In this document: positions 1 to 7,052 of the stretch, piece by piece
How positions within the stretch are numbered: the first letter of the stretch is position 1
How the letters are laid out: the number at the start of each line of letters is the position of its first letter
DNA from: Chloroflexota bacterium
GTDB lineage: Bacteria; Chloroflexota; UBA6077; FW602-bin22; CADDYW01
Assembly: GCA_021324795.1 (NCBI GenBank)
Contig: JAJPIK010000122.1
Span: 1 to 36,866 of the forward strand
DNA length: 36,866 bases
Direction of reading: 5' to 3'
Position numbers and translations under genes: made by a program
The notes under the pieces: generated by a model
Database searches by the model: none
The model's input: only the letters and a program-made list of their open reading frames with translations
What the model was told of the DNA's origin: nothing

Positions 1-9
1 CCGACAAGC

Positions 10-39
10 TTGACAGAGGGAGATTGCCCCACCTATAAT
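10..39 (+). promoter_or_regulatory. Sigma-70 promoter upstream of the lytic transglycosylase
   Basis: A perfect TTGACA (10-15) and a perfect TATAAT (34-39) are separated by 18 bases, about 70 bases before the GTG start of the transglycosylase gene. The spacer ends in AGATTGCCCCACC, and nearly the same string (AGATTGCCCCAC then TATA) occurs at 7004-7019 before the selW-like gene, so the spacer may also hold an operator. Confidence 0.75.
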
Positions 40-109
40 TCGGCAACTTCCAATGGCGGAAGAAATCTTCGAGCCGCACGATGAGGTGTGACCACGATGG
101 TGGCGTCCT

Positions 110-934
110 GTGCCCTGGTGGCAAACGATTCGTGCCTACGTCGGAGGGGCAGCCGGCGCGGTGGGTATCCTTGCGCTGGCGCTAGGTAGCCAACTCTTTC
201 AGATACCTTCCGGGCAGATAGCGCCCGCGCAAGCGGGCCGGTCGCTGTCTGCTCCACGAGAAATCCAATTATCCACGCCCGACTCGGGCGCAGTTCTGGC
301 CGCTTCCACGCCGAATCGACCGTCGGTACGGCTTATTCACCCCCCCATTGAATCAGCCGTATCGACTCCGGTCGCTCAGCCTGCTCTCTTGAATGCCATC
401 ACCGCGCCGTCGGCGGTGCAGCTTCGCTTGTCCCAAGCGCAGTCATCTGTCGCGGTATCACTGGTTGACTTCAAATCCTCCGAACTCGCACCATCTGAAG
501 CCACTCCCACGTCGACTCAATCGCCGGCGCCCGGCGTGCCATCGCTCGGCTCGACCGTGCCACCGGAGATTATGCGTTGGGGGACGCTCATTCTGAAATA
601 CGCGGGGTTACACGGCTTGGACCCGAACCTCGTCGCAGCGGTGATGATGACCGAAAGTGGTGGTAATCCCAACGCGACGAGTTCGAAGGGGGCAATCGGT
701 CTCATGCAAGTCGTGGGTGGATCGTACGATCCGGAAACGAACATCAGTCAAGGTAGCCAGATTCTGGCCAACGATCTTCAACGCTTCAATGGCGACCTTG
801 AATTAGCGCTTTCCGCTTACAATGCCGGGGCCCACGCCGTCGATGCTTACTCTGGAATTCCTCCCTATCTCGAGACTGAGAATTACGTCTTCGCGGTTCT
901 TAATCGCTACTATCTGTATTCTCCTGCGAGTTAG
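110..934 (+). CDS. Lytic transglycosylase, SLT domain, membrane anchored
   Basis: Cleaves the glycan strand of peptidoglycan. One hydrophobic segment near residues 11-30 would anchor it or act as an uncleaved signal. A long Ser/Thr/Pro/Ala-rich linker covers about 35-150. The SLT (goose-lysozyme-like) domain is at about 155-270, with catalytic Glu182 in MMTESGGNP, followed by GAIGLMQ and ALSAYNAG motifs typical of the family. The start is GTG at 110; no in-frame ATG gives a better N-terminus. It ends 3 bases before the HD-GYP gene, so the two are probably co-transcribed. The domain call is firm; the biological role (cell division, wall turnover or secretion) cannot be told from sequence. Confidence 0.88.
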   Translation: MPWWQTIRAYVGGAAGAVGILALALGSQLFQIPSGQIAPAQAGRSLSAPREIQLSTPDSGAVLAASTPNRPSVRLIHPPIESAVSTPVAQPALLNAITAPSAVQLRLSQAQSSVAVSLVDFKSSELAPSEATPTSTQSPAPGVPSLGSTVPPEIMRWGTLILKYAGLHGLDPNLVAAVMMTESGGNPNATSSKGAIGLMQVVGGSYDPETNISQGSQILANDLQRFNGDLELALSAYNAGAHAVDAYSGIPPYLETENYVFAVLNRYYLYSPAS

Positions 935-937
935 GCG

Positions 938-1654
938 ATGTCAATGGATCGACTGATCAGTGATCGCACTAATGGCGTGCCGGACTTTTCGCTAACCGAC
1001 GAGGTAATGCCACCGACCGAGTGGCCGACCGCGGGCGCCGGGATGCTAGAACTTCGCCAGATTCTGAGCGCGGATCAACGCACCTTTCTCGGAGTTGACA
1101 CCATGATCACGACTTTGGTCTGGCTACTCCGAGGATATGACGAGGAGATCTACGAGCACTCGTGTCACGTTGCCGACTGGGCAGTGCGGATCGGTCAGGC
1201 AATGGAGCTTAAATCATGCCAGCTCTTGACACTCCGACATGCTGGTCTCTTGCATGACTTTGGCAAGCTGGCCTTGCCGCGCCACTTCTGGCGAAAATCC
1301 GGTGCGTTTTCGCCAGATGAGGTTCGCTTGGCTCGACGGCATCCGCGCTTCGGATCTGGCATGCTTGCCGCGGTTCGCGGTCTTGCCGCCGTGCTGCCCG
1401 GCGTCCGCTATCACCACGAGCGTTTCGATGGATCTGGTTATCCCTACGGCTTAAGTGGCGACCGGATCCCCTTGATCGCGCGCATTCTCGCGGTTGCCGA
1501 TAGCTATTCAGCGATGACGACCGCGCGGTCGTATCGCCGGGCAATCTCGAACGACGATGCCTGCCGCGAACTCGTGCGTTGTGCAGGCCGGCAGTTCGAT
1601 CCGTTCGTCGTACGCATTTTTTTGCACCTAGCCCAGCCGACTTTCGTCGATTGA
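938..1654 (+). CDS. HD-GYP domain phosphodiesterase (c-di-GMP type)
   Basis: A stand-alone HD-GYP protein of 238 residues. The HD pair is His106-Asp107 in LLHDFGK, a second metal-binding His pair is at 159-160 in HHERFDGSGYP, and the GYP signature is at 167-169. These are the residues expected for hydrolysis of cyclic di-GMP. There is no receiver or PAS domain; the first 65 residues are unassigned. It lies 3 bases after the lytic transglycosylase stop, which suggests an operon linking c-di-GMP turnover with cell-wall remodelling (inference). The activity call follows the HD-GYP family and was not otherwise testable. Confidence 0.9.
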   Translation: MSMDRLISDRTNGVPDFSLTDEVMPPTEWPTAGAGMLELRQILSADQRTFLGVDTMITTLVWLLRGYDEEIYEHSCHVADWAVRIGQAMELKSCQLLTLRHAGLLHDFGKLALPRHFWRKSGAFSPDEVRLARRHPRFGSGMLAAVRGLAAVLPGVRYHHERFDGSGYPYGLSGDRIPLIARILAVADSYSAMTTARSYRRAISNDDACRELVRCAGRQFDPFVVRIFLHLAQPTFVD

Positions 1655-1737
1655 ATTCGAGGCGTTTAACATAAGGAGTTATGGGGGCCCATTAGGCTAC
1701 CAGGGCAGATAAAATTGGCAGCCACCCCTTACCCTAA

Positions 1738-1756
1738 CCTTCTCTTAGAGAGAGGG
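1738..1756 (+). repeat. Small hairpin of the CCCTAACC...CTCT/AGAG type
   Basis: Arms at 1738-1745 and 1749-1756 pair with one G-U and a TAG loop, just upstream of the ribosome binding site of the next gene. The preceding CCCTTACCCTAACC is like the dispersed intergenic repeat seen in many GC-rich genomes. It could be a repeat remnant or a leader structure; it occurs only once here in this form. Confidence 0.3.
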
Positions 1757-1780
1757 AATTTCAGTTGGAGGAAATGCCAG

Positions 1781-2410
1781 ATGGCGACTGTGCGCGTCAT
1801 GTTCTCCGGCCCGGGTCCGCAAGCGAATGGTCTCTCGGCAACCCGCGACGGCATCTGGGTTTGCGACCAGAAGGACGATCGGATTTATCTGATTCGCTAT
1901 GATGGCTCGATTGTCACCAGTTTCGCTACTCCTGCGCGTAATCTGAGTGGTGTTGGCTTCGGGGCAGGGGCGGTATGGGGGGCGTCGAACCGGCGTCCGG
2001 CCTACGTGTACAAGTTCGATCCAGCTACCGGTCATTGCTTGCAAGCGATCGAGCTGCCGAAGGCGATGGAAGGTGGAATTCACGGCCTTGAAATCATCGA
2101 TGATGCCCTCTGGGTTACCCGTCCTGGCCTGGGTGTTCTCCAGAAGCTCAACCTCGAGACCGGCGAGTTGGAACACGAGATTCCCTTCCCCGGCCGCCGC
2201 TCTCACGGTGTCTTCTTCCAAAATGGAGCGATTGTATGCAACGATACCAATCTTGCGACGACGTTCTACCTCGACCCGAAAGACGGGCGGGTGCTCCGGC
2301 AATGGACGTTCGAAGGCTTCGAGCCGCACGGCTTGACGCTGGATCCGGAAGGTCGGGTCTGGGTCTGTGACGCGGTGACCAACCGGATCGGTATCGTCGA
2401 GGGAATCTGA
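1781..2410 (+). CDS. Small beta-propeller protein (SMP-30/NHL/YVTN-like)
   Basis: A 209-residue protein made of repeated short beta blades with patterns such as GIWVCDQKDDRIYLI, ALWVTRPGLGVLQKL and RVWVCDAVTNRIGIV, typical of six-bladed propellers related to gluconolactonase/SMP-30 or Vgb lyases. The start is the ATG at 1781, preceded by GGAGGA at 1767-1772; an upstream in-frame TTG at 1715 has no ribosome binding site. At about 210 residues it is short for a full propeller, so it may dimerise or be a partial propeller. No signal peptide is visible. Substrate unknown. Confidence 0.75.
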   Translation: MATVRVMFSGPGPQANGLSATRDGIWVCDQKDDRIYLIRYDGSIVTSFATPARNLSGVGFGAGAVWGASNRRPAYVYKFDPATGHCLQAIELPKAMEGGIHGLEIIDDALWVTRPGLGVLQKLNLETGELEHEIPFPGRRSHGVFFQNGAIVCNDTNLATTFYLDPKDGRVLRQWTFEGFEPHGLTLDPEGRVWVCDAVTNRIGIVEGI

Positions 2411-2417
2411 GTCTTCG

Positions 2418-2552
2418 GAATTCCCTTTAGAATTCCCTTTGCCAAACGATGACCTGGTCGTTGCTGAATTGAAAGCTGGTGCCGAGTGGCTTGGACCGGT
2501 GGGCGATACGATCGTCGATCGTGTTGCCCATGCTGGCTTCCCAACGAGCTAA
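2418..2552 (+). other. Orphan reading frame with a 12-bp tandem duplication
   Basis: A frame without a start codon runs from 2418 to a TAA at 2550-2552. It begins with two in-frame copies of GAATTCCCTTTR (2418-2441) and continues with protein-like sequence containing WLGPVGDTIVDRV. It could be the 3' remnant of a lost gene. It converges on the 3' end of the USP gene. Family not recognised. Confidence 0.2.
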
Positions 2553-3013
2553 TGGCGCTCGCTCGCCTCTTCTGGCCGGACCACGAGAACCGGGCAAGGT
2601 GAATGGCGAATTAGATGCTCCGAAGTGCTGCCGAGCAAGAGGCGCTCGATTATGTCGCGACCATGTGATCCCACGACGACCAGGTCGACGCCGGTATCGT
2701 GAATCGTCTGGACAATCTGAGTTTTTGGCGCTCCCTCGACGACGCTCGAGTCGACCTTAGCGATGCCCGCTTCTCTCGCCTTCTTCGCGATCTCGTCGAC
2801 GGCCTTCTGTAAGAGAGCTCTCTCCTCTTCCAAGAGATCGACGCCATACTGGGGAGCCTGCGAATTCATGAATGCGTAGATGTCGATCACGGCGAGAGCG
2901 CTGAGCTTTGCCTGGAACGCCTTGGCGATGGCGATCGCGTGGTCGGCGGCGCGGCGTGCCTGATCCGATCCGTCGGTCGCGATCATAATGTGCTGATAAG
3001 CCACAGTCGGCAT
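2549..3013 (-). CDS. Universal stress protein, single UspA domain (USP1)
   Basis: A 154-residue UspA-family protein. It starts with MPTVAYQHIMIATDGSDQ, the usual first strand and nucleotide-contact Asp, and ends with the ATP-binding signature G-x2-G-x9-G-S, seen in GSHGRDIIERLLLGS, then CPVLVV. This suggests an ATP-binding cytoplasmic stress protein. The ATG at 3013 is chosen because GGAAAGGGA lies in front of it; in-frame ATGs further upstream lack a site. It is divergent from the receiver gene, and the region between them carries a four-copy 11-bp-period repeat plus a sigma-54-type promoter. Confidence 0.9.
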   Translation of the reverse strand: MPTVAYQHIMIATDGSDQARRAADHAIAIAKAFQAKLSALAVIDIYAFMNSQAPQYGVDLLEEERALLQKAVDEIAKKAREAGIAKVDSSVVEGAPKTQIVQTIHDTGVDLVVVGSHGRDIIERLLLGSTSEHLIRHSPCPVLVVRPEEASERH

Positions 3014-3135
3014 GGTAAGTTCCCTTTCCATCGAATGTAATGTATTGTCGGTTAGTAGCCCGACAGCTTCATTGTTGCTCAAAATGTGCCCACGCTGGAG
3101 GCACGATCAAGATAAATAGCAATAGCTGATAGTCT

Positions 3136-3173
3136 CCGAAAATTCATCGAAGCCAGCCTGAAAGGAGACTGAA
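3136..3173 (+). promoter_or_regulatory. Phased direct-repeat array A (YYGAA every 11 bp)
   Basis: CCGAA (3136), TCGAA (3147), CTGAA (3158) and CTGAA (3169) follow each other at exactly 11-base steps. Read toward the USP gene the last two are TTCAG-N6-TTCAG, the same element found in five other intergenic regions of the window. An 11-bp period places all copies on one helix face, as in PhoB/OmpR-type sites. It sits 123-160 bases before USP1 and 30-70 bases before a sigma-54-type promoter. Confidence 0.6.
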
Positions 3174-3203
3174 TTCTCCCAATCTGATCGATTCTATCCA
3201 TGT

Positions 3204-3218
3204 TGGCACAATTCTTGC
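3204..3218 (+). promoter_or_regulatory. Sigma-54 (RpoN) type promoter
   Basis: TGGCAC-N5-TTGC matches the -24/-12 consensus exactly, with GG and GC separated by the invariant 10 bases. Transcription would begin near 3230, which agrees with the later GTG start (3305) of the receiver gene rather than the ATG at 3200. No rpoN or enhancer-binding protein is in the window, so use of this promoter is inference. Confidence 0.5.
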
Positions 3219-3304
3219 CGCATACTTACGGGTGTCCTAGCTGGCTGGAGCGGTTTGTCCATTCGAGCGAACGGACATACGTTGGAGAATTAGGCTGGAT
3301 TCAG

Positions 3305-3694
3305 GTGGAGAAGCCTTTGGTGTTGATCGTGGAAGACCAGGCACCTTTACAGGAGATGCTTGCAACGGTAGTCGAGCAACTGCTCAATGCCCGTGCTGTG
3401 TTGGTGGACCAAGCGGCTACGCTTGTCGAGAAAGTCAAGTCTCTGAAGCCCGCGGTGATCTTGATGGACACCGCGGTTCCTGGTGGAATCCAGGCGATCA
3501 AGAAGTTGAAAAGTGATCCAGAAACTCAGCGCGTACCAGCCATTGCATTTAACACCCGCGGCTGGGCGACCTGTCATGAGGCACTTGAAGCCGGTTACGA
3601 TGCATGCGTTGAAGATAGCAACGTCGATCGCCTAGACGCAGTTGCTCGCCAGTTCCTGCCACGAACCAATGGCATCATGGCTGACGATGCCTAG
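3305..3694 (+). CDS. Stand-alone receiver-like domain, atypical
   Basis: A 129-residue CheY-like fold: acidic pair in VLIVEDQ (residues 10-11) and a likely phospho-acceptor Asp55 in VILMDTAVPGG. The conserved Lys after strand 5 (normally in a K-P pair) is not evident; the segment reads CVEDSN, so phosphorylation signalling may be altered. There is no output domain. GTG at 3305 is preferred, with GGAGAA about 13 bases upstream, because an ATG at 3200 would place translation inside the sigma-54-type promoter. The upstream array A suggests co-regulation with the divergent USP gene. It could act as a phosphate sink or a partner-binding module. Confidence 0.65.
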   Translation: MEKPLVLIVEDQAPLQEMLATVVEQLLNARAVLVDQAATLVEKVKSLKPAVILMDTAVPGGIQAIKKLKSDPETQRVPAIAFNTRGWATCHEALEAGYDACVEDSNVDRLDAVARQFLPRTNGIMADDA

Positions 3695-3845
3695 ACAGCA
3701 GATCCCCAGCCTGCGCAAGGCGGTCCAGGCCTTGCCAGAATACCCCTTTCGGGTTGAGAATTAATAAGGTCTTTTCCCAGCACGCTCCTGCCCCGAGGGG
3801 GCGGATCTAGGGGCATGATCCCTAGTGGTAAAAGGCGGGGTAGTG

Positions 3846-3870
3846 GGGTACCAATGCCGAATTGGTGCCC
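3846..3870 (+). promoter_or_regulatory. Stable hairpin in the yqeY leader
   Basis: Arms GGGTACCAAT (3846-3855) and ATTGGTGCCC (3861-3870) pair over ten positions with one G-U and a five-base loop. It ends 12 bases before the yqeY ribosome binding site (3883-3888). There is no T-run, so it is not a standard terminator; a leader structure or a protein-binding dyad is possible. Confidence 0.4.
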
Positions 3871-3898
3871 GGATATGGTACTCTGGAGGAAGAAACCA

Positions 3899-4384
3899 AT
3901 GGGCTTACGCGAGGAGGTCGCGGAAGATCTCAAGCAAGCGATGCGGCAACGTGACGAGATCCGGGTCAGCACGCTGCGATTATTGAGCGCGGCGATCAAA
4001 AACCTCGAGGTCGAACGGACTGATCTAAAGAACCCGGCGCACGGTAAGCCAGTGACCGAAGAAGACTTGCGCTCGGTTGTGCGTAAGCAGATTAAGATGC
4101 GTGACGAGGCGATCGAAGGATTCCGCAAAGGTGGCAACACGGTTGCCGCTGAGCGCGAAGCGCAAGAGAAGGAGATCCTTCAAGAGTACTTGCCACGTCA
4201 ACTTAGCCGTGACGAAGTAGTGGCACGAGTTCGCGAGTTGGTCGCCGAGCACGGTCGCAGCTTCCCAGTCATCATCAAACTTGCCATGAGCGAGCTCAAA
4301 GATCAGGCGGAAGGGCGAACGATCAGTGAGGTCGTGCGCGAGCTAACCTCCGAAGGGAGAACAGCACATGCCGAGAATCCATGA
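3899..4384 (+). CDS. yqeY: GatB/YqeY domain protein
   Basis: A 161-residue YqeY-family protein, whose helical domain resembles the tRNA-binding tail of GatB. Typical features are LREEVAEDLKQAMRQRDE at the start, LRLLSAAIKNLEVER, the KQIKMRDEAIEGFRKGG segment, and EYLPRQLSRDEV followed by a C-terminal KGR-type region. The ATG at 3899 has GGAGGA at 3883-3888; the longer frame from 3815 has no site. The 3' end overlaps the next gene, the iron-sulfur subunit, by 17 bases, so they are translationally linked. The exact function of the family is still poorly defined, and a link to the hydroxylase is only positional. Confidence 0.9.
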   Translation: MGLREEVAEDLKQAMRQRDEIRVSTLRLLSAAIKNLEVERTDLKNPAHGKPVTEEDLRSVVRKQIKMRDEAIEGFRKGGNTVAAEREAQEKEILQEYLPRQLSRDEVVARVRELVAEHGRSFPVIIKLAMSELKDQAEGRTISEVVRELTSEGRTAHAENP

Positions 4385-4862
4385 TCTCTCTGTCAATGGG
4401 GCTCGCGTTGAAGTTGACGTCGATGCTGAGACACCATTACTCATGGTCCTGCGCGATGATCTGAACTTGACCGGCAGCAAGATTGGCTGTGGTGAAGGGA
4501 TGTGTGGTGCCTGCACTGTGCTAATCGACGGTGAGCCAATTCGATCCTGTATCACGCCCGTGGCGGTGGCGGCAGGAAAAGCAGTCCTGACAATCGAAGG
4601 AATCGCCATGAATGGACAGCTTCATCCTCTCCAGCAGGCTTTCCTCGAGGTCGGGGCTTTCCAATGCGGTTACTGTACACCCGGAATGATCATGTCGGGC
4701 ATCGCCTTGCTCGCCAAATACCGTGAACCAAGCGAAGCAGAGATTATTGCCTTCATGCAGGGGAACATCTGTCGCTGTGGGGCCTATCGCCGAATCATCC
4801 GCGCGATCCAGCAGGCCGCCACGACTCTCAGTCGCGCGGCGACGTGGGGAGCGGTTCGATGA
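4368..4862 (+). CDS. [2Fe-2S] subunit of a xanthine-dehydrogenase-family molybdenum hydroxylase
   Basis: Carries two [2Fe-2S] clusters that pass electrons from the molybdenum subunit. The plant-ferredoxin-type N-terminal cluster uses Cys41, Cys46, Cys49 (CGEGMCGAC) and Cys61; the C-terminal helical cluster uses Cys100, Cys103 (CGYCTPGM), Cys135 and Cys137 (CRCGAY). Length (164 residues) is normal for CoxS/IorA proteins. It overlaps yqeY by 17 bases upstream and the large subunit by an ATGA (4859-4862), so the three form a tightly coupled unit. No FAD-binding middle subunit is present, as in the isoquinoline oxidoreductase/aldehyde dehydrogenase type. The substrate cannot be told. Confidence 0.95.
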   Translation: MPRIHDLSVNGARVEVDVDAETPLLMVLRDDLNLTGSKIGCGEGMCGACTVLIDGEPIRSCITPVAVAAGKAVLTIEGIAMNGQLHPLQQAFLEVGAFQCGYCTPGMIMSGIALLAKYREPSEAEIIAFMQGNICRCGAYRRIIRAIQQAATTLSRAATWGAVR

Positions 4863-6916
4863 GCACGGAGCTGAGCAAGACCATGGGGCCAGGTGTCGAC
4901 CAATCGGGAGGCGGACGACGCCCCTTCTGGGGCGAGCCGGACGTGCCGGAGATTGGCTCCTGGCTACACCTCTGTTCGGATGGGACGGTGGAAGTGTACA
5001 CTGGCAAGGCGGAGATGGGACAAAACATCCGTACCTCCCTTGCTCAAGCCGTTGCCGAGGAGTTGCGGCTGCCGGTCGCGAGCGTCCATCTGGTTATGGC
5101 CGATACCGATCGCGTGCCGTTCGACCAGGGAACCTTCGGAAGTCGGACCACTCCGATCATGGCGGAGCGACTACATAAGGTCGCTGCCGCAGCCCGGGAG
5201 CTTCTCCTGGACCTGGCCGCCGAGCGTTGGCAGGTCGACCGTACTCAGCTAACCATGGCCAATGGCAAAGTCCACCACTGCTCAACTGGACGAGCGATCG
5301 GTTACGCCGAGCTCACCGGCGGTCGGCGGCTAACCAAGGATTGGGGCGACGACGCCCCGGTGACGCCCCCGGACCAGTGGACTACGGCTGGTCAGTCCGT
5401 GCCAAAGGTCGATGGCCAAGCGATGGTGACTGGCCAGCATCGCTACACGACGGACTTGACTCGGCCGGGCATGCTGGTTGGCAAAGTCCTTCGTCCGCCG
5501 ACTTTCAATGCTACCCTGACGTCACTGGACACGACAAAGGCCGAGGCGATCCCCGGGGTTATCGTCGTTCACCAAGGGAATTTCGTCGGCGTCGCCGCTC
5601 CCGACCGACCGACTGCCACGCGTGCGCTGGAGGCAATCCAAGCGGAGTGGACAGCGTCCAAACAAATCTCCGAACCGGACCTTTTCGATTACCTGAGGAC
5701 GCATCCAGCTCAGCCCGATGGCTACCACCGCTTCGGCGGCCCGGTCGTCTATGAGCTCGGATCGTTAGAAGCCGGCCGATCCAACGCGGCGCATACTCTC
5801 GAGGCGACCTACACCATTGCTTACCTCGCTCACGCACCGCTTGAGGCCCGCGCGGCGATCGCCGAATGGGATGGCGATCGGCTGACTGTTTGGACCGGTA
5901 CGCAGCGACCGTTTGGAGTCCGCGGTGAGCTCGCGGCGGCATTTCAGATGTCCGAGGAGAACGTTCGGGTGATCGTGCCGGACACTGGCGCTGCCTACGG
6001 CGGGAAGCACACTGGCGACGCGGCGCTGGAGGCGGCACGTCTGGCCAGGGCGGCGGGCCGGCCCGTGAAAATCATCTGGACGCGTGAGGAGGAATTCACC
6101 TGGGCCTACTTCCGCCCGGCTGGTGTTATCGACGTTCGGAGCGCAGTGCGGACTGATGGCATGATCACAGCCTGGGAATTCCACAACTATAATTCCGGCG
6201 CCGAGGCGATGCGCACCCCTTACGCGATTCCCAATCAGAAGAGCGAATTCCACGTGACCCTGTCTCCGCTACGTCAGGGATCCTACCGTGCCTTAGCGGC
6301 AACTGCCAATCATTTCGCCCGTGAGAGCCACATGGACGAGTTGGCTTGTCTTTTGGGTATCGATCCGCTTGCCTTTCGACTCAAGAATCTCCGTGATCTC
6401 CGCTTGCAGGCGGTCTTTGACGCCGCGGCCACGCACTTTGGTTGGGATACGCGTCGGCGTGCACCAGGACGAGGCTTCGGCATCGCCGGTGGAACGGAAA
6501 AGGGTAGCTACGTCGCGACCTGTGTTGAGGTCGCGGTCGACCGGGCTAGCGGGCAGGTGAAGCTGGAGCGGGTCGTCGAGGCGTTCGACTGTGGTGCCAT
6601 CGTCAACCCGGACGGCTTACGCAATCAGATCGAAGGTGCGATCGTACAGGGGATTGGCGGAGCGCTGTTTGAGCGGATCCAATTTGACAACGGCAAGATT
6701 TTGAGCAATCGCTTCTCGCGTTACCGTGTTCCGCGCTTTGCCGACGTTCCGCCAATCGAGGCGGTACTACTCGACCGGAAAGACCTTCCATCGGCGGGCG
6801 CCGGAGAAACGCCAATTGTCGGTCTGGCCCCGGCTCTCGGCAACGCGATCTATGACGCGACAGGGGTTCGCCTCCGCTCGATGCCATTGGCGCCAAACGG
6901 CTTACTGGACCTCTGA
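4859..6916 (+). CDS. Molybdopterin-binding subunit of a xanthine-dehydrogenase-family hydroxylase
   Basis: The 685-residue catalytic subunit. Seen: an N-terminal segment with GKAEMGQNIRTSLAQ and GTFGSRTT, a central hammerhead, the cofactor-contact segment GAAYGGKHTG, and the C-terminal GAGETPIVGLAPALGNA with the catalytic base Glu (about residue 650). The ATG at 4859 overlaps the stop of the small subunit as ATGA with GGGGAG upstream; a GTG at 4844 is an alternative start. The absence of a FAD subunit suggests electrons go to a cytochrome or quinone, as in IorAB-type enzymes (family knowledge). No XdhC/MoaB-type maturation genes are nearby. Likely substrates are an aldehyde or N-heterocycle; this is not determined by sequence. 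Confidence 0.93.
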   Translation: MSTELSKTMGPGVDQSGGGRRPFWGEPDVPEIGSWLHLCSDGTVEVYTGKAEMGQNIRTSLAQAVAEELRLPVASVHLVMADTDRVPFDQGTFGSRTTPIMAERLHKVAAAARELLLDLAAERWQVDRTQLTMANGKVHHCSTGRAIGYAELTGGRRLTKDWGDDAPVTPPDQWTTAGQSVPKVDGQAMVTGQHRYTTDLTRPGMLVGKVLRPPTFNATLTSLDTTKAEAIPGVIVVHQGNFVGVAAPDRPTATRALEAIQAEWTASKQISEPDLFDYLRTHPAQPDGYHRFGGPVVYELGSLEAGRSNAAHTLEATYTIAYLAHAPLEARAAIAEWDGDRLTVWTGTQRPFGVRGELAAAFQMSEENVRVIVPDTGAAYGGKHTGDAALEAARLARAAGRPVKIIWTREEEFTWAYFRPAGVIDVRSAVRTDGMITAWEFHNYNSGAEAMRTPYAIPNQKSEFHVTLSPLRQGSYRALAATANHFARESHMDELACLLGIDPLAFRLKNLRDLRLQAVFDAAATHFGWDTRRRAPGRGFGIAGGTEKGSYVATCVEVAVDRASGQVKLERVVEAFDCGAIVNPDGLRNQIEGAIVQGIGGALFERIQFDNGKILSNRFSRYRVPRFADVPPIEAVLLDRKDLPSAGAGETPIVGLAPALGNAIYDATGVRLRSMPLAPNGLLDL

Positions 6917-6973
6917 GTCCATTCGCCATGATCGGTTTTCAGGGCAGACAATTTGCTTGATCGAATCATTGTC

Positions 6974-7020
6974 ACGTGGTAACGTGGTAATTGGGGCAAT
7001 CATAGATTGCCCCACTATAG
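6974..7020 (+). promoter_or_regulatory. Repeats and dyad upstream of the selW-like gene
   Basis: Two abutting copies of ACGTGGTA (6974-6981, 6982-6989) are followed by a perfect dyad, GGGGCAATC-ATA-GATTGCCCC (6993-7013), and then CACTATAGG, a possible -10. The dyad half AGATTGCCCCAC also lies in the promoter at 21-33. The arrangement looks like an operator over a promoter. A rho-independent terminator is less likely because no T-run follows. Confidence 0.45.
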
Positions 7021-7052
7021 GACACGTTGTCTGGACTAGGAGGAGTGGCAAA

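Noticed and set aside
1745..2329. Minus-strand frame opposite the propeller gene
   Set aside because: Antisense shadow; the plus-strand gene has a good ribosome site and beta-propeller repeats.
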